From the NCBI RefSeq assembly GCF_030268965.1, contig NZ_BSSE01000015.1, positions 1 through 64,000 of the forward strand: a stretch of DNA of 64,000 nucleotides. Reading direction: 5' to 3'. The notes below the pieces were generated by a model that was given only the letters and a program-made list of their open reading frames with translations, had not been told where the DNA came from and made no database searches. This document shows, piece after piece, positions 8,577 through 17,630 of this stretch. This DNA comes from Microtetraspora sp. NBRC 16547. GTDB taxonomy: Bacteria > Actinomycetota > Actinomycetes > Streptosporangiales > Streptosporangiaceae. The position numbers and the translations under genes are program-made. Numbering within the stretch: the first letter of the stretch is position 1; each line of letters starts with the position of its first letter.

Positions 8577-9451
8577 GCCACGGCCTCCTTGAAGATCTCG
8601 GTGAGCGTCGGGCGCTCCACGCCGAAGTGCTCGACCCGCCCCGCGGACATCGCCGCGCGCAGGACCCGCTGGTCGTCGTCCTCCTCCGTGACCAGCACCT
8701 CCCGGCCGCCCTCGACGGTGAGCTCGCCGGACAGGCCGTCCGCCCACCCCGGCTTCGGGTCGGCGACGATCACCCGGAGCTTCCGTCCCTCGGCCCCCCG
8801 CAGTTCGTCCACCGTGCCGCTCGCGACCATCCGTCCGGCGGAGATGATCCCGACGGAGTCGCACAACCGCTCCACCAGATCGAGCTGGTGGCTGGAGAAG
8901 ATCACCGGTACACCGCCCCTGGCCCGCTCCCGCAGCGCCTCAGCCAGGGCGTCCACCGCGATCGGGTCCAGCCCGGAGAACGGCTCGTCCAGGATGAGGA
9001 CGTCGGGGTCGTGGACCAGCGCGACGGCCAGCTGCACCCGCTGCTGGTTGCCCAGGGAAAGCGCCTCGACCGCGTCCTTCGTACGCTCGGTGAGCCCGAG
9101 TCGCTCGACCAACTCTGCGGTCGCCTTCTTGGAGGCCGCCGGCGACAGCCCGTGCAGCCGCCCGAAGTAGTCGATCTGCTCGGCGACCTTCATCTTCTGG
9201 TACAGGCCACGTTCCTCGGGCATGTAACCGAACCGGCGCCGCTCGGCGAAGCCCAGCGGGCCGCCCTTCCAGCGGACCTCCCCCGAGTCGGCCTCGAGGA
9301 CGCCCATCACGATCCGCATCGTGGTGGTCTTCCCCGCGCCGTTCGCGCCGACGAACCCGAACATCTCGCCCGGCCGTACGGCGAAGCTCACCCGGTCCAG
9401 GGCCACCTTGCCCGTCCCGAAGGTCTTGCGCAGCTCCTCTGTCTCCAACAT
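8573..9451 (-). CDS. ABC transporter ATP-binding protein, NatA-like
   Basis: A 292-residue ATPase with Walker A GANGAGKTTTM, signature LSLGNQQRVQLA, Walker B VLILDEPFSGLDP and switch FSSHQLDLVERL, followed by a C-terminal domain of about 80 residues (DUF4162-like). The ATG at 9451 (MLETEELRKTFG) is preferred over an upstream in-frame start at 9517, because the extra 22 residues do not resemble the family and would cover the palindrome at 9510-9525. It leads the minus-strand operon with permease, kinase and regulator. Confidence 0.9.
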   Translation of the reverse strand: MLETEELRKTFGTGKVALDRVSFAVRPGEMFGFVGANGAGKTTTMRIVMGVLEADSGEVRWKGGPLGFAERRRFGYMPEERGLYQKMKVAEQIDYFGRLHGLSPAASKKATAELVERLGLTERTKDAVEALSLGNQQRVQLAVALVHDPDVLILDEPFSGLDPIAVDALAEALRERARGGVPVIFSSHQLDLVERLCDSVGIISAGRMVASGTVDELRGAEGRKLRVIVADPKPGWADGLSGELTVEGGREVLVTEEDDDQRVLRAAMSAGRVEHFGVERPTLTEIFKEAVA

Positions 9452-9509
9452 GTGACCGATGATGTCGCGTACGGCAGCCGCCCAGAAGACGCCGATATCA
9501 GCCCTTCGG

Positions 9510-9525
9510 GATGACATCTGTCATC
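9510..9525. promoter_or_regulatory. Perfect operator-like palindrome between divergent ABC operon and cobalamin gene
   Basis: GATGACA (9510-9516) and TGTCATC (9519-9525) are perfect inverted arms around TC. On the minus strand ATGACA in the palindrome is followed 18 bases later by TGATAT, a plausible -35/-10 pair for the ABC operon. On the plus strand TAACCT (9530-9535) lies 7 bases before the ATG at 9543, as expected for a leaderless transcript of the adenosyltransferase gene. The regulator of the same operon is an obvious candidate to bind here. Confidence 0.55.
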
Positions 9526-9542
9526 TCGGTAACCTGGGCCGT

Positions 9543-10136
9543 ATGACGCGCGCTGACAACGACAAGCCGGTCGTCCTCTCGAAGATCTACACGAAGACCG
9601 GTGACGACGGGACCACCGCCCTCGGGGACATGAGCCGTACCGCCAAGACCGACCCTCGGCTGGCCGCCTACGCCGACGTCGAGGAGGCCAATGCCGCCAT
9701 TGGGGCCTCGCTGGCGTTCGGCCCGTTCTCCGAGGACATCACCGCCACACTGACCCGAGTGCAGAACGAGCTCTTCGACCTGGGCGCGGATCTCTGCACC
9801 CCGGTCACGGAGAACCCCGAGTTCCCCCCGCTGCGGGTGGAGGAGTCCTACATCGCCTGGCTGGAGGAGCAGTGTGACCTGTTCAACGAGGGCCTGAAGC
9901 CGCTCCGAAGCTTCATCCTGCCCGGCGGGCCCCCCGGACTCGCGCTCCTGCACCTCGCCCGTACGACGGTACGCCGGGCCGAGCGGTCCACCTGGGCCGC
10001 GATGGAGGTCCACGACGACATGAACCCGCTGGCGGTGAAGTACCTCAACCGGTTGTCGGACCTGATGTTCATCCTGTGCCGGATCGCCGCCGGCGGCGAC
10101 GAGATCCTCTGGACCCCGGGCGGCACGCGGCGCTGA
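9543..10136 (+). CDS. Cob(I)yrinic acid a,c-diamide adenosyltransferase, PduO type
   Basis: A 197-residue protein that attaches the 5'-deoxyadenosyl group of ATP to cob(I)alamin, making coenzyme B12. Family hallmarks are the N-terminal ATP-binding stretch KIYTKTGDDGTTALG, then FILPGG, the arginine-rich ARTTVRRAERS and the C-terminal NRLSDLMFILCR. The ATG at 9543 lies only 7 bases behind a -10-like TAACCT and has no ribosome-binding site, so the mRNA is probably leaderless. The gene is a usual member of this chromosomal neighbourhood in actinomycetes. Confidence 0.93.
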   Translation: MTRADNDKPVVLSKIYTKTGDDGTTALGDMSRTAKTDPRLAAYADVEEANAAIGASLAFGPFSEDITATLTRVQNELFDLGADLCTPVTENPEFPPLRVEESYIAWLEEQCDLFNEGLKPLRSFILPGGPPGLALLHLARTTVRRAERSTWAAMEVHDDMNPLAVKYLNRLSDLMFILCRIAAGGDEILWTPGGTRR

Positions 10137-10160
10137 ATCGCGCTCGCTCCGCTCACGCGG

Positions 10161-10256
10161 GTTCGGGGCGCCCGAAGCCGGGCTCGTGCCCTCGTCACGT
10201 CCTCGCTCGTCCCTCGCTTCGGGCGTTCCTCGTTCCTTCACCGCCACGCCCCGAAC
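10161..10256. repeat. Structured intergenic element with nested inverted repeats
   Basis: After the adenosyltransferase gene, TTCGGG/CCCGAA forms a hairpin at 10162-10176. The 10-base GTTCGGGGCG (10161-10170) also recurs inverted as CGCCCCGAAC (10247-10256). The region is rich in CTCG steps and could be a terminator or a dispersed-repeat-like element. The gap 10137-10330 shows nothing coding. Confidence 0.4.
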
Positions 10257-10330
10257 GTGCCTTTCACGCGTCCGAGCAGGCGACCGCAGACCCCGTGGGC
10301 GTTCCATGAGCGATGCTCTAGGGTGCGTTC

Positions 10331-11503
10331 GTGGTGATTTCAGGGCTTCGGGGGATAACGGCGAGCACCATCGGCACCGTCCTGGTGAGCGCTGGCGTCC
10401 TCGCCGGAACAGCTGTCACCTGGATCGTCCAACAGGACGTGACGCCGCGCCTCGCCGATGTGCTCCTTCCGCTCGTCGCCTGCGCCGCGCTGCTGTTCCG
10501 CCGACGCCACCCGGTGCCGGTCCTTGTCGCGGTGACCGCGGCGTGCGGCCTGTACTACCCGTTCGCGGCGCTGGACGGCCCGCTCTTCCTGGCCGTCCTG
10601 GTCGCCCTGTACACGGCCGCCGACCTGGGACATCTCAACGCGGCGATCACCGTGGCCGCGGTCGGGCTGCTCATGATGGGCTACGGCGAGGTCAGCGGCC
10701 CGAACCGCCACCTGGACGACAGCGAGTTCCTCCTGCTCGCGGGCTGGATGGTGGCGAGCGTGGCCATAGGCGGGGTGACGCGCAACCGCCACGCCTACAT
10801 GGAGGAGGCCCGGAGGCGGATGGCCGAGGCCGAGCGGACCAGGGAGGAGGAGGCGCTGCGCCGGGCCGTCGAGGAGCGGCTGAGGATCGCCAGGGAACTG
10901 CACGACGTGATCGGCCACAACCTCTCCCTGATCAACGTGCAGGCGGGCGCCGCCCTCCACCGGATCAAGGAGCGGCCCGAACAGGCCGAGCCCGCGCTGG
11001 CCGCCATCAAGGAGACCAGCAAGGAGGCGCTCCGGGAACTGCGCGCGACACTCGGCGTGCTCCGCCAGGTCGACGAGGAGTCCCCGGTCGCTCCGGCGCC
11101 GAGCCTCGCCCGCGTACACGAGCTGATCGAGCGGACCGGTCTCACCGTGCGGACCGAGCTGGAGGGTGAGGCGCGTGACCTGCCCGCCGAGGTCGACCTC
11201 GCGGCGGTCCGCATCGTGCAGGAAGCGCTCACCAACGTCTCCCGCCACTCCGGTGGCACCGCCGCCCGGGTCGCCATCCGCTATGGCGATGAGGATGTGA
11301 CCGTACAGATCGACAACGGCATGTCCGACGACGCGACGGCGCACGACGCGGAGGCGCCCGCCGGGCAGGAGCCCGGCGGCTTCGGCATCAAGGGGATGCG
11401 GGAGCGCGTCACGGCCCTCGGCGGATCGTTCGAGGCCGGACCCCGTCCCGGCGGCGGCTTCCGCGTCTCGGCCCGCATCCCGACCCGCCCCGTGTCCTCC
11501 TGA
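10331..11503 (+). CDS. Sensor histidine kinase, DesK type
   Basis: A 390-residue kinase. The N-terminal 150 residues carry about five membrane segments. A coiled stretch (MEEARRRMAEAERTREEEALRR) leads to the HisKA_3 domain with H191 (RELHDVIGHNLSLI), then a HATPase domain with EALTNVSRHSGG and GFGIKGMRERVTALGG. It starts at a GTG and is followed after 12 bases by its response regulator gene. Unlike the two other kinases nearby, no ABC transporter belongs to its operon; the next genes are cydA and cydB, but a target link is only a guess. Confidence 0.91.
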   Translation: MVISGLRGITASTIGTVLVSAGVLAGTAVTWIVQQDVTPRLADVLLPLVACAALLFRRRHPVPVLVAVTAACGLYYPFAALDGPLFLAVLVALYTAADLGHLNAAITVAAVGLLMMGYGEVSGPNRHLDDSEFLLLAGWMVASVAIGGVTRNRHAYMEEARRRMAEAERTREEEALRRAVEERLRIARELHDVIGHNLSLINVQAGAALHRIKERPEQAEPALAAIKETSKEALRELRATLGVLRQVDEESPVAPAPSLARVHELIERTGLTVRTELEGEARDLPAEVDLAAVRIVQEALTNVSRHSGGTAARVAIRYGDEDVTVQIDNGMSDDATAHDAEAPAGQEPGGFGIKGMRERVTALGGSFEAGPRPGGGFRVSARIPTRPVSS

Positions 11504-11515
11504 AAGGAACCCCCC

Positions 11516-12184
11516 GTGATACGCGTGTTGCTCGCCGACGACCAGACCCTGGTACGGGCCGGCTTCCGGTCCATCCTCGGCGGCGAGGACGACATCGAGG
11601 TCGTCGCCGAAGCCGCCGACGGCGCGCAGGCGGTGCGGCTCGCCCGCGAGACGAGCCCGCACGTCGTGCTGATGGACATCCGTATGCCCGAGCTCGACGG
11701 TCTGGAGGCCACCAGGCGGATCGCCGCCGACCCGCGCCTGGCCGAGGTGAAGGTCATCATCCTGACCACCTTCGACCTCGACGACTACGTGTACGGCGCG
11801 CTCCGCGCGGGCGCGAGTGGCTTCCTGGTCAAGGACACCGAGCCGATCGAGCTCATCCACGCGGTACGGGTCGTGGCCAGGGGCGACGCCTTGATCGCCC
11901 CATCGATCACCCGGCGCCTGATCTCCGAGTTCGCCGGCCGGGTGGGACGCCCCGAACCCGGTCCCGAGCTCAACAGCCTGACCGAGCGTGAGCGTGAGGT
12001 GATGTCCTTGGTCGCCGCGGGGCTGTCCAACGACGAGATCGCCGCCGAACTGGTGCTGAGCCCAGCCACCGCCAAGACCCACGTGAGCCGCATCATGACG
12101 AAGCTGAACATCCGCGACCGCGCCCAGCTCGTGGTGCTCGCGTACGAGGCGGGCATGGTCACCCCGAGGTGGCTCGCCGGCTGA
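11516..12184 (+). CDS. Response regulator, NarL/LuxR family
   Basis: A 222-residue regulator: receiver with DDQ acidic triad, D54 phospho-acceptor (VVLMDIRMPELDG), TTFDLDDYVYGAL and LVKDTEP, followed by a LuxR domain (LTEREREVMSLVAAGLSNDEIA, then PATAKTHVSRIMTKLNI). The GTG start is preceded by AAAGGA at good distance. It is the partner of the upstream kinase. Confidence 0.93.
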   Translation: MIRVLLADDQTLVRAGFRSILGGEDDIEVVAEAADGAQAVRLARETSPHVVLMDIRMPELDGLEATRRIAADPRLAEVKVIILTTFDLDDYVYGALRAGASGFLVKDTEPIELIHAVRVVARGDALIAPSITRRLISEFAGRVGRPEPGPELNSLTEREREVMSLVAAGLSNDEIAAELVLSPATAKTHVSRIMTKLNIRDRAQLVVLAYEAGMVTPRWLAG

Positions 12185-12206
12185 CCGGTGCCCGGCCGCA
12201 ACCCGG

Positions 12207-12287
12207 GGAGTACGGCTCGCGGCGGCATGCGACTTCCGGAGTACGGCCGTTGCCAACTCGGGCGGGACGCGCGGCGGCGAGCCGTAC
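12207..12287. promoter_or_regulatory. Repeat-rich region upstream of cydA
   Basis: GGAGTACGGC occurs directly at 12207-12216 and 12238-12247. GTACGGCTCGC (12210-12220) recurs as its perfect inverse GCGAGCCGTAC (12277-12287) 15 bases before the cydA ATG. Three GTACGGC boxes in 80 bases suggest a regulator site cluster or a hairpin covering the ribosome-binding region. No Rex-like TTGTGAA site is visible here. Confidence 0.45.
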
Positions 12288-12302
12288 CAGAAGCCTGTGC
12301 TC

Positions 12303-13556
12303 ATGGACACGCTCGACCTCGCCCGCCTGCAGTTCGCCCTGACGGCAGGATCCCACTTCCTCTTCGTCGCGCTGACGATCGGCCTGGCCACGCTGGTGGC
12401 CGTCGTCCAGACCTGGGCCACCCTGACCCGCAGCCCCGTGCACGAGAGGATGACGCGGTTCTGGGGACAGTTGTACGTCATCAACTACGCGATGGGCATC
12501 GTCACCGGCCTGGTGATGGAGTTCCAGATCGGCCTGACCTGGAGCGGCCTCACCCACTTCGCGGGCAACGTGTTCGGCGGGGCCCTGGCGATGGAGACGC
12601 TCATGGCGTTCTTCGTCGAGTCCACGTTCCTCGCGATCTGGATCTTCGGCTGGAACCGGCTCAACCGGTGGGTCCACCTGGCGGCGCTCTGGGTGGTCAC
12701 GATCACCGCCTACGCCTCGGCGTACTGGATTTTGGTGTCCAACGGGTTCCTGCAGAACCCCGTCGGCTACCGGGTCGTGGACGGCGTGCTGCGGCTCACC
12801 GACGCTTCCGCCGTGCTCACCAACCCTGCCGCCGTCAGGGCCTTCCTGCACATCCTCTGCGGTTCGCTGGTGGTGGCCGCGTGTTTCATGGCCGGGGTGA
12901 GCGCCTACCACCTGCGCAGGCGGACCGGTGAGCAGGAGTTCTTCCGCAAGTCGCTGCGGATCGGCGTGTCCGTGACACTGCCCGCGGTGGTGGCGACCGC
13001 CTCGTTCGGAGGCCTCCAGTTCGGCCTCCTCCAGCCGACGAAGCTGGCCGCGTACCAGGGCGACACCCAGCTGATGACGCGGCTGCAGGCCGAGATGACG
13101 GCGACGCACGGCCCGGGTGACTACATCCCGCCCACCGGGCTGGTCATGGGCGCCGCCATCGTGATGCTTCTGGTCTTCGCCGTGCTGCTGTTCACGTCGA
13201 TAGCGAACATCCTGCTCATGATGGTTCCCGCTGCGGTGCGCCGGTTCCGGCTGTGGCACGTGCTGCTGACCGCGATGATTCCGCTGCCCTTCGTCTCCAT
13301 GCTCGCCGGCTGGGTCTTCCGCGAGGTGGGCCGGCAGCCGTGGGTGGTGTACGGGCTGCTGACCACGGAGCAGGCGCTGTCGGACGTGTCCCCGGCGGCG
13401 GTGCGGTTGTCGCTGATCGCGTTCGGCGCGCTGTTCGGCGTGCTCATCGTGCTCAACACCTGGCTGCTCGCCCGCCACGCCCGCCGTGGGCCGGACGCCG
13501 TCGCGATCGGCCGTACCTCTCTGCCGGCGGAACCGGCGCCCGTCATCGCCTTCTGA
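12303..13556 (+). CDS. cydA: Cytochrome bd-type quinol oxidase subunit I, divergent
   Basis: A 417-residue membrane protein, shorter than the Escherichia coli subunit (522). Typical CydA features are MDTLDLARLQFALTAGSHF with haem-ligand H18, FGGALAMETLMAFFVESTF carrying the two glutamates equivalent to E. coli E99 and E107, a second haem histidine in AFLHILCGSL, and GRQPW near the end. The quinol-binding start of the Q loop reads QPTKLAAYQG: the lysine (K247, E. coli K252) is kept, but the glutamate at E. coli position 257 is glutamine (Q252). The subunit would oxidise menaquinol and reduce oxygen with CydB. A GTG at 12297 is an alternative start. No cydC/cydD genes follow. Confidence 0.88.
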   Translation: MDTLDLARLQFALTAGSHFLFVALTIGLATLVAVVQTWATLTRSPVHERMTRFWGQLYVINYAMGIVTGLVMEFQIGLTWSGLTHFAGNVFGGALAMETLMAFFVESTFLAIWIFGWNRLNRWVHLAALWVVTITAYASAYWILVSNGFLQNPVGYRVVDGVLRLTDASAVLTNPAAVRAFLHILCGSLVVAACFMAGVSAYHLRRRTGEQEFFRKSLRIGVSVTLPAVVATASFGGLQFGLLQPTKLAAYQGDTQLMTRLQAEMTATHGPGDYIPPTGLVMGAAIVMLLVFAVLLFTSIANILLMMVPAAVRRFRLWHVLLTAMIPLPFVSMLAGWVFREVGRQPWVVYGLLTTEQALSDVSPAAVRLSLIAFGALFGVLIVLNTWLLARHARRGPDAVAIGRTSLPAEPAPVIAF

Positions 13557-13588
13557 GGCTCGTCCGGTCATCGATACGGAGCACAGAC

Positions 13589-14401
13589 ATGGAAATCCTT
13601 CTTCTCGCCTTCTACGCCGTCGGCTACTTCGTCCTCGGCGGCGCGGACATCGGCGTCGGAATGCTGCTTCCCTACCTCGGGCGCACCGCGGACGAGCGCC
13701 GCCGGGTCCTCTCCACGATCACGCCGCTCTTCCTCGGCAACGAGGTCTGGCTGGTGGCCGTGGCGGGCGTCCTCACGGGCGCCTTCCCCCTCCTCGAAGG
13801 GAGACTGCTCAGCGGGCTGTACCCCGTCGTCGTCGCGCTGCTGATCGGCTGGATCGTCCGGGACGTCGGGCTGTGGACACGCGGCCGGGTCGACCGGGCC
13901 GCCTGGCGCGCCATGTGCGACACCGCCGTGGTGGCCGGGAGCTGGACGGTGGTGCTCAGCTGGGGGTGGATGTTCGCCGGTTTCCTCTCCGGGGTCGTCG
14001 ACCGTCCCCTCACGGAGCCCGTCGCGCTGCTGGGGATCCCGGCCATCGTCGTGCTCTTCGCCACACACGGGCTGGCCTTCGCGGCGCTGCGGCTGCGCGG
14101 ACGCCTGCGGTCCCGTGCCCGAGGGCTGTCCGGAACCTCGGGGGCGGGCGTGACGTTCGCGCTCACCTCAGGTGGAATGGCCCTGCTGTGCGTCTTCGCC
14201 GGGCTGCGGTTGCCGCTCGCTCAGTCCACGGCGGACCCCGCGACGCTGGCCCTGCTCACCCCCGCGCTGCTGGTGCTCACGCCACTGCTGGTGGCCGCCC
14301 AGGTGTGGATGTGGTGGATGTTCAGCCGCCCCGAGCCCGCACGAGCACCATCAACCGTTACGGCACCGAGCCCGCACGAGCGAAGTGAGTACAAACCCTA
14401 A
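13589..14401 (+). CDS. cydB: Cytochrome bd-type oxidase subunit II, divergent and short
   Basis: A 270-residue membrane protein with about eight hydrophobic segments, beginning MEILLLAFYAVGYFVLGGADIGVGML. The family motif usually read as WDGNEVW is here FLGNEVW, so the conserved aspartate (D58 in E. coli, proposed for proton uptake) is replaced by leucine (L49). The protein is also about 100 residues shorter than E. coli CydB. Its tail contains a short sequence duplication (14331-14381) that changes the last reading frame. It lies 32 bases after cydA and its stop overlaps the end of the opposing DUF2550 gene by 4 bases. Confidence 0.85.
   Translation: MEILLLAFYAVGYFVLGGADIGVGMLLPYLGRTADERRRVLSTITPLFLGNEVWLVAVAGVLTGAFPLLEGRLLSGLYPVVVALLIGWIVRDVGLWTRGRVDRAAWRAMCDTAVVAGSWTVVLSWGWMFAGFLSGVVDRPLTEPVALLGIPAIVVLFATHGLAFAALRLRGRLRSRARGLSGTSGAGVTFALTSGGMALLCVFAGLRLPLAQSTADPATLALLTPALLVLTPLLVAAQVWMWWMFSRPEPARAPSTVTAPSPHERSEYKP
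14331..14381. repeat. 16-bp direct repeat causing a frame change in the cydB tail
   Basis: CCGAGCCCGCACGAGC occurs at 14331-14346 and again at 14366-14381, 35 bases apart. Because 35 is not a multiple of three, the second copy is read in another frame. In the original frame of the first copy, the second copy would end the protein as EPARAK then stop. This looks like a small insertion or duplication scar at the 3' end of cydB. Confidence 0.6.
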
Positions 14402-14796
14402 GCAGCATCTAGATAGGCGCTGGGTGGAGCGGATTCGAGCCAGGCGAGGAAGCCGGTGAGGGCGTCCTCGCTCATGGCGAGGGCGAGCGGACCCCGCTCG
14501 GCGGAGCACTCGACGGTCCAATAGCCCTCGGGCCCCTCACCGGTGCCGAGCCTTCTGCGCCGGGAAACCGTGAGGCCGCGCCTCGCGATTGCGTGGCGCG
14601 GCCTCAGGCGGAGTCCGAAGAACGGGATCCAGTGCAGCTCTCCCCCGGCGTAGCGGGCTACTCCGGCTTTCCAGCCCTGGTTTCCCGTGCGTACCCGACA
14701 AACAACGGTGCCCCGGCTCAGAGCCAGGGCGATACCGCGTACGACGAGGAGGGCAGCGACAAGGGAAACGCCGGCGAAAACGTCGAGCGCCACCAT
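14398..14796 (-). CDS. DUF2550 family single-span membrane protein
   Basis: A 132-residue protein with one N-terminal membrane helix (MVALDVFAGVSLVAALLVVRGIALAL) followed by a basic, beta-rich domain containing WKAGVARYAGGELHWIPFFGLR and GYWTVECSAE. It belongs to the DUF2550 family found directly after atpC in actinomycetes. Function unknown. GGAGGG stands 4 bases before the ATG. It lies 23 bases after atpC, so it is probably the last gene of the ATP synthase operon. Confidence 0.85.
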   Translation of the reverse strand: MVALDVFAGVSLVAALLVVRGIALALSRGTVVCRVRTGNQGWKAGVARYAGGELHWIPFFGLRLRPRHAIARRGLTVSRRRRLGTGEGPEGYWTVECSAERGPLALAMSEDALTGFLAWLESAPPSAYLDAA

Positions 14797-14819
14797 CGCC
14801 GCCCTCCTTCAGAAAAGAA

Positions 14820-15221
14820 TCAAACCTCTTCCCCGGCTGCGCGCAGCCGGGCCCTGGCACGCTTGGCCGCCAGACGGATGTCCGCGTCCTCCTGGCCGGC
14901 CTCGATCGAGGACTGCGCCCGCTGGAGCGCGTCCCTCGCGGCGGCCACGTCGACCTCGGAGCCGAGCTCGGCCGCCTCGGCCAGGATCGACACATCGTTG
15001 TTCGCGACGGAGATGAACCCGCCGTGAACCGCGGCGACGAGATCGCTCTCGCCACCGCGCTTGACGCGAAGAACACCGCCCTCGACGAGGACCCCGAGTA
15101 CGGGAGCGTGTTCCGGCATAATACCGATCTCGCCGTCCACGGTCTTCGCAATCACCATGTCGGCCTCGCCCGACCAGATCTCACGTTCCGGCGACACGAC
15201 GCCAACGCGAAGCTTTGCCAC
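14820..15221 (-). CDS. atpC: ATP synthase F1 subunit epsilon
   Basis: A 133-residue epsilon subunit: an N-terminal beta-sandwich (MAKLRVGVVSPEREIWSGEADMV, GEIGIMPEHAPVLGVL) and a C-terminal helical hairpin with alternating Ala and charged residues (AARDALQRAQSSIEAG). It couples rotation and inhibits ATP hydrolysis. The start is GTG at 15221. A strong hairpin separates it from atpD, which may lower its expression relative to beta. Confidence 0.96.
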   Translation of the reverse strand: MAKLRVGVVSPEREIWSGEADMVIAKTVDGEIGIMPEHAPVLGVLVEGGVLRVKRGGESDLVAAVHGGFISVANNDVSILAEAAELGSEVDVAAARDALQRAQSSIEAGQEDADIRLAAKRARARLRAAGEEV

Positions 15222-15241
15222 TTCAGGGCTCCCTTTCGATA

Positions 15242-15278
15242 GACGCCTGTACGGCTCAAGCGGAGCCGTACAGGCGTC
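15242..15278. other. Perfect 16-bp intercistronic hairpin between atpD and atpC
   Basis: GACGCCTGTACGGCTC (15242-15257) and GAGCCGTACAGGCGTC (15263-15278) pair without mismatch around a 5-base loop. On the transcribed strand it begins 9 bases after the atpD stop and ends 20 bases before the atpC start. It has no T-run, so it may be a partial terminator, an RNA-processing or stability element, or a translational block on atpC. Confidence 0.75.
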
Positions 15279-15287
15279 GGAGGCGTC

Positions 15288-16724
<1,437 letters not shown>

Positions 16725-17627
16725 TCACTCTTTCCCCGCTGCGGCGTCAGCGAGCGCGTTGGCGCCACCGACGATCTCGCTGATTTCCTGGGTGATCTCG
16801 GCCTGCCGAGCCTGGTTCATCTGCATGGTGAACACGCGGATGAGCTCGTTGGCGTTGTCGGTCGCCGACTTCATCGCCCGGCGACGCGAGGCCTCTTCCG
16901 AGGCCGCGGACTGGAGCAGCGCGTTGAAGATGCGCGACTCCACGTAGCGCGGCAGCAGCGAGTCGAGCACCTCTGCGGCGTTCGGCTCGAACTCGAAGTA
17001 CGGCGGGATCGTGTCGGAGGACTCGGCCTCCGACTCCACGACCTCCAGCGGCAGGACCCGCTTGACCACGACGTTCTGCGTGAGCATCGAGACGAACTCG
17101 GTGGAGACGATGTGGATCTCGTCGATCCCGTTCTCCTCCTTGAACGACTCGATCAGCGTGTCGGCGATCGTCTTGGCATCGGCGTACGACGGCCTGCGCG
17201 AGAAGCCCTCCCAGCGGCCGCCCATCGTGCGGCTGCGGAAGGTGTGCCAGGTGACACCCTTGCGGCCGACGACGAACGGCACGGCGCGGATGCCGCGCTC
17301 CTCCAGGAGGCCGCGCAGGGCCTCCGCCTCACGGAGGATGTTGGCGTTGAAGCCGCCGCAGAACCCGCTGTCGCTGGTGACGATCAGCACGCCCGCGGTG
17401 GTCGGCTTCTCCTTCTCGACGGTCAGCGGGTGATCGACGCTCGCCGTGTTGCTGACGACGCCGGACACCGCCCGCGTGATCTCCTGCTCGTACGGCACCG
17501 CCGCCTGCATGCGCTGCTGCGCCTTGACGATGCGCGACGACGCGATCAGCTCCTGCGCGCGGGTGATCTTCGCCGTGGACTTGACCGACTTGATCCGCCG
17601 CCGCAGCAATCTCAGCTGGGCACCCAT
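16725..17627 (-). CDS. atpG: ATP synthase F1 subunit gamma
   Basis: A 300-residue rotor shaft. The N-terminal helix (MGAQLRLLRRRIKSVKSTAKITRAQELIAS) and C-terminal helix (RRRAMKSATDNANELIRVFTMQMNQARQAEITQEISEIV) form the coiled coil inserted in the alpha/beta ring. The Rossmann-like middle includes VTSDSGFCGGFN. It starts 3 bases after the atpA stop and ends 9 bases before atpD. Confidence 0.97.
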   Translation of the reverse strand: MGAQLRLLRRRIKSVKSTAKITRAQELIASSRIVKAQQRMQAAVPYEQEITRAVSGVVSNTASVDHPLTVEKEKPTTAGVLIVTSDSGFCGGFNANILREAEALRGLLEERGIRAVPFVVGRKGVTWHTFRSRTMGGRWEGFSRRPSYADAKTIADTLIESFKEENGIDEIHIVSTEFVSMLTQNVVVKRVLPLEVVESEAESSDTIPPYFEFEPNAAEVLDSLLPRYVESRIFNALLQSAASEEASRRRAMKSATDNANELIRVFTMQMNQARQAEITQEISEIVGGANALADAAAGKE

Positions 17628-17630
17628 GGG

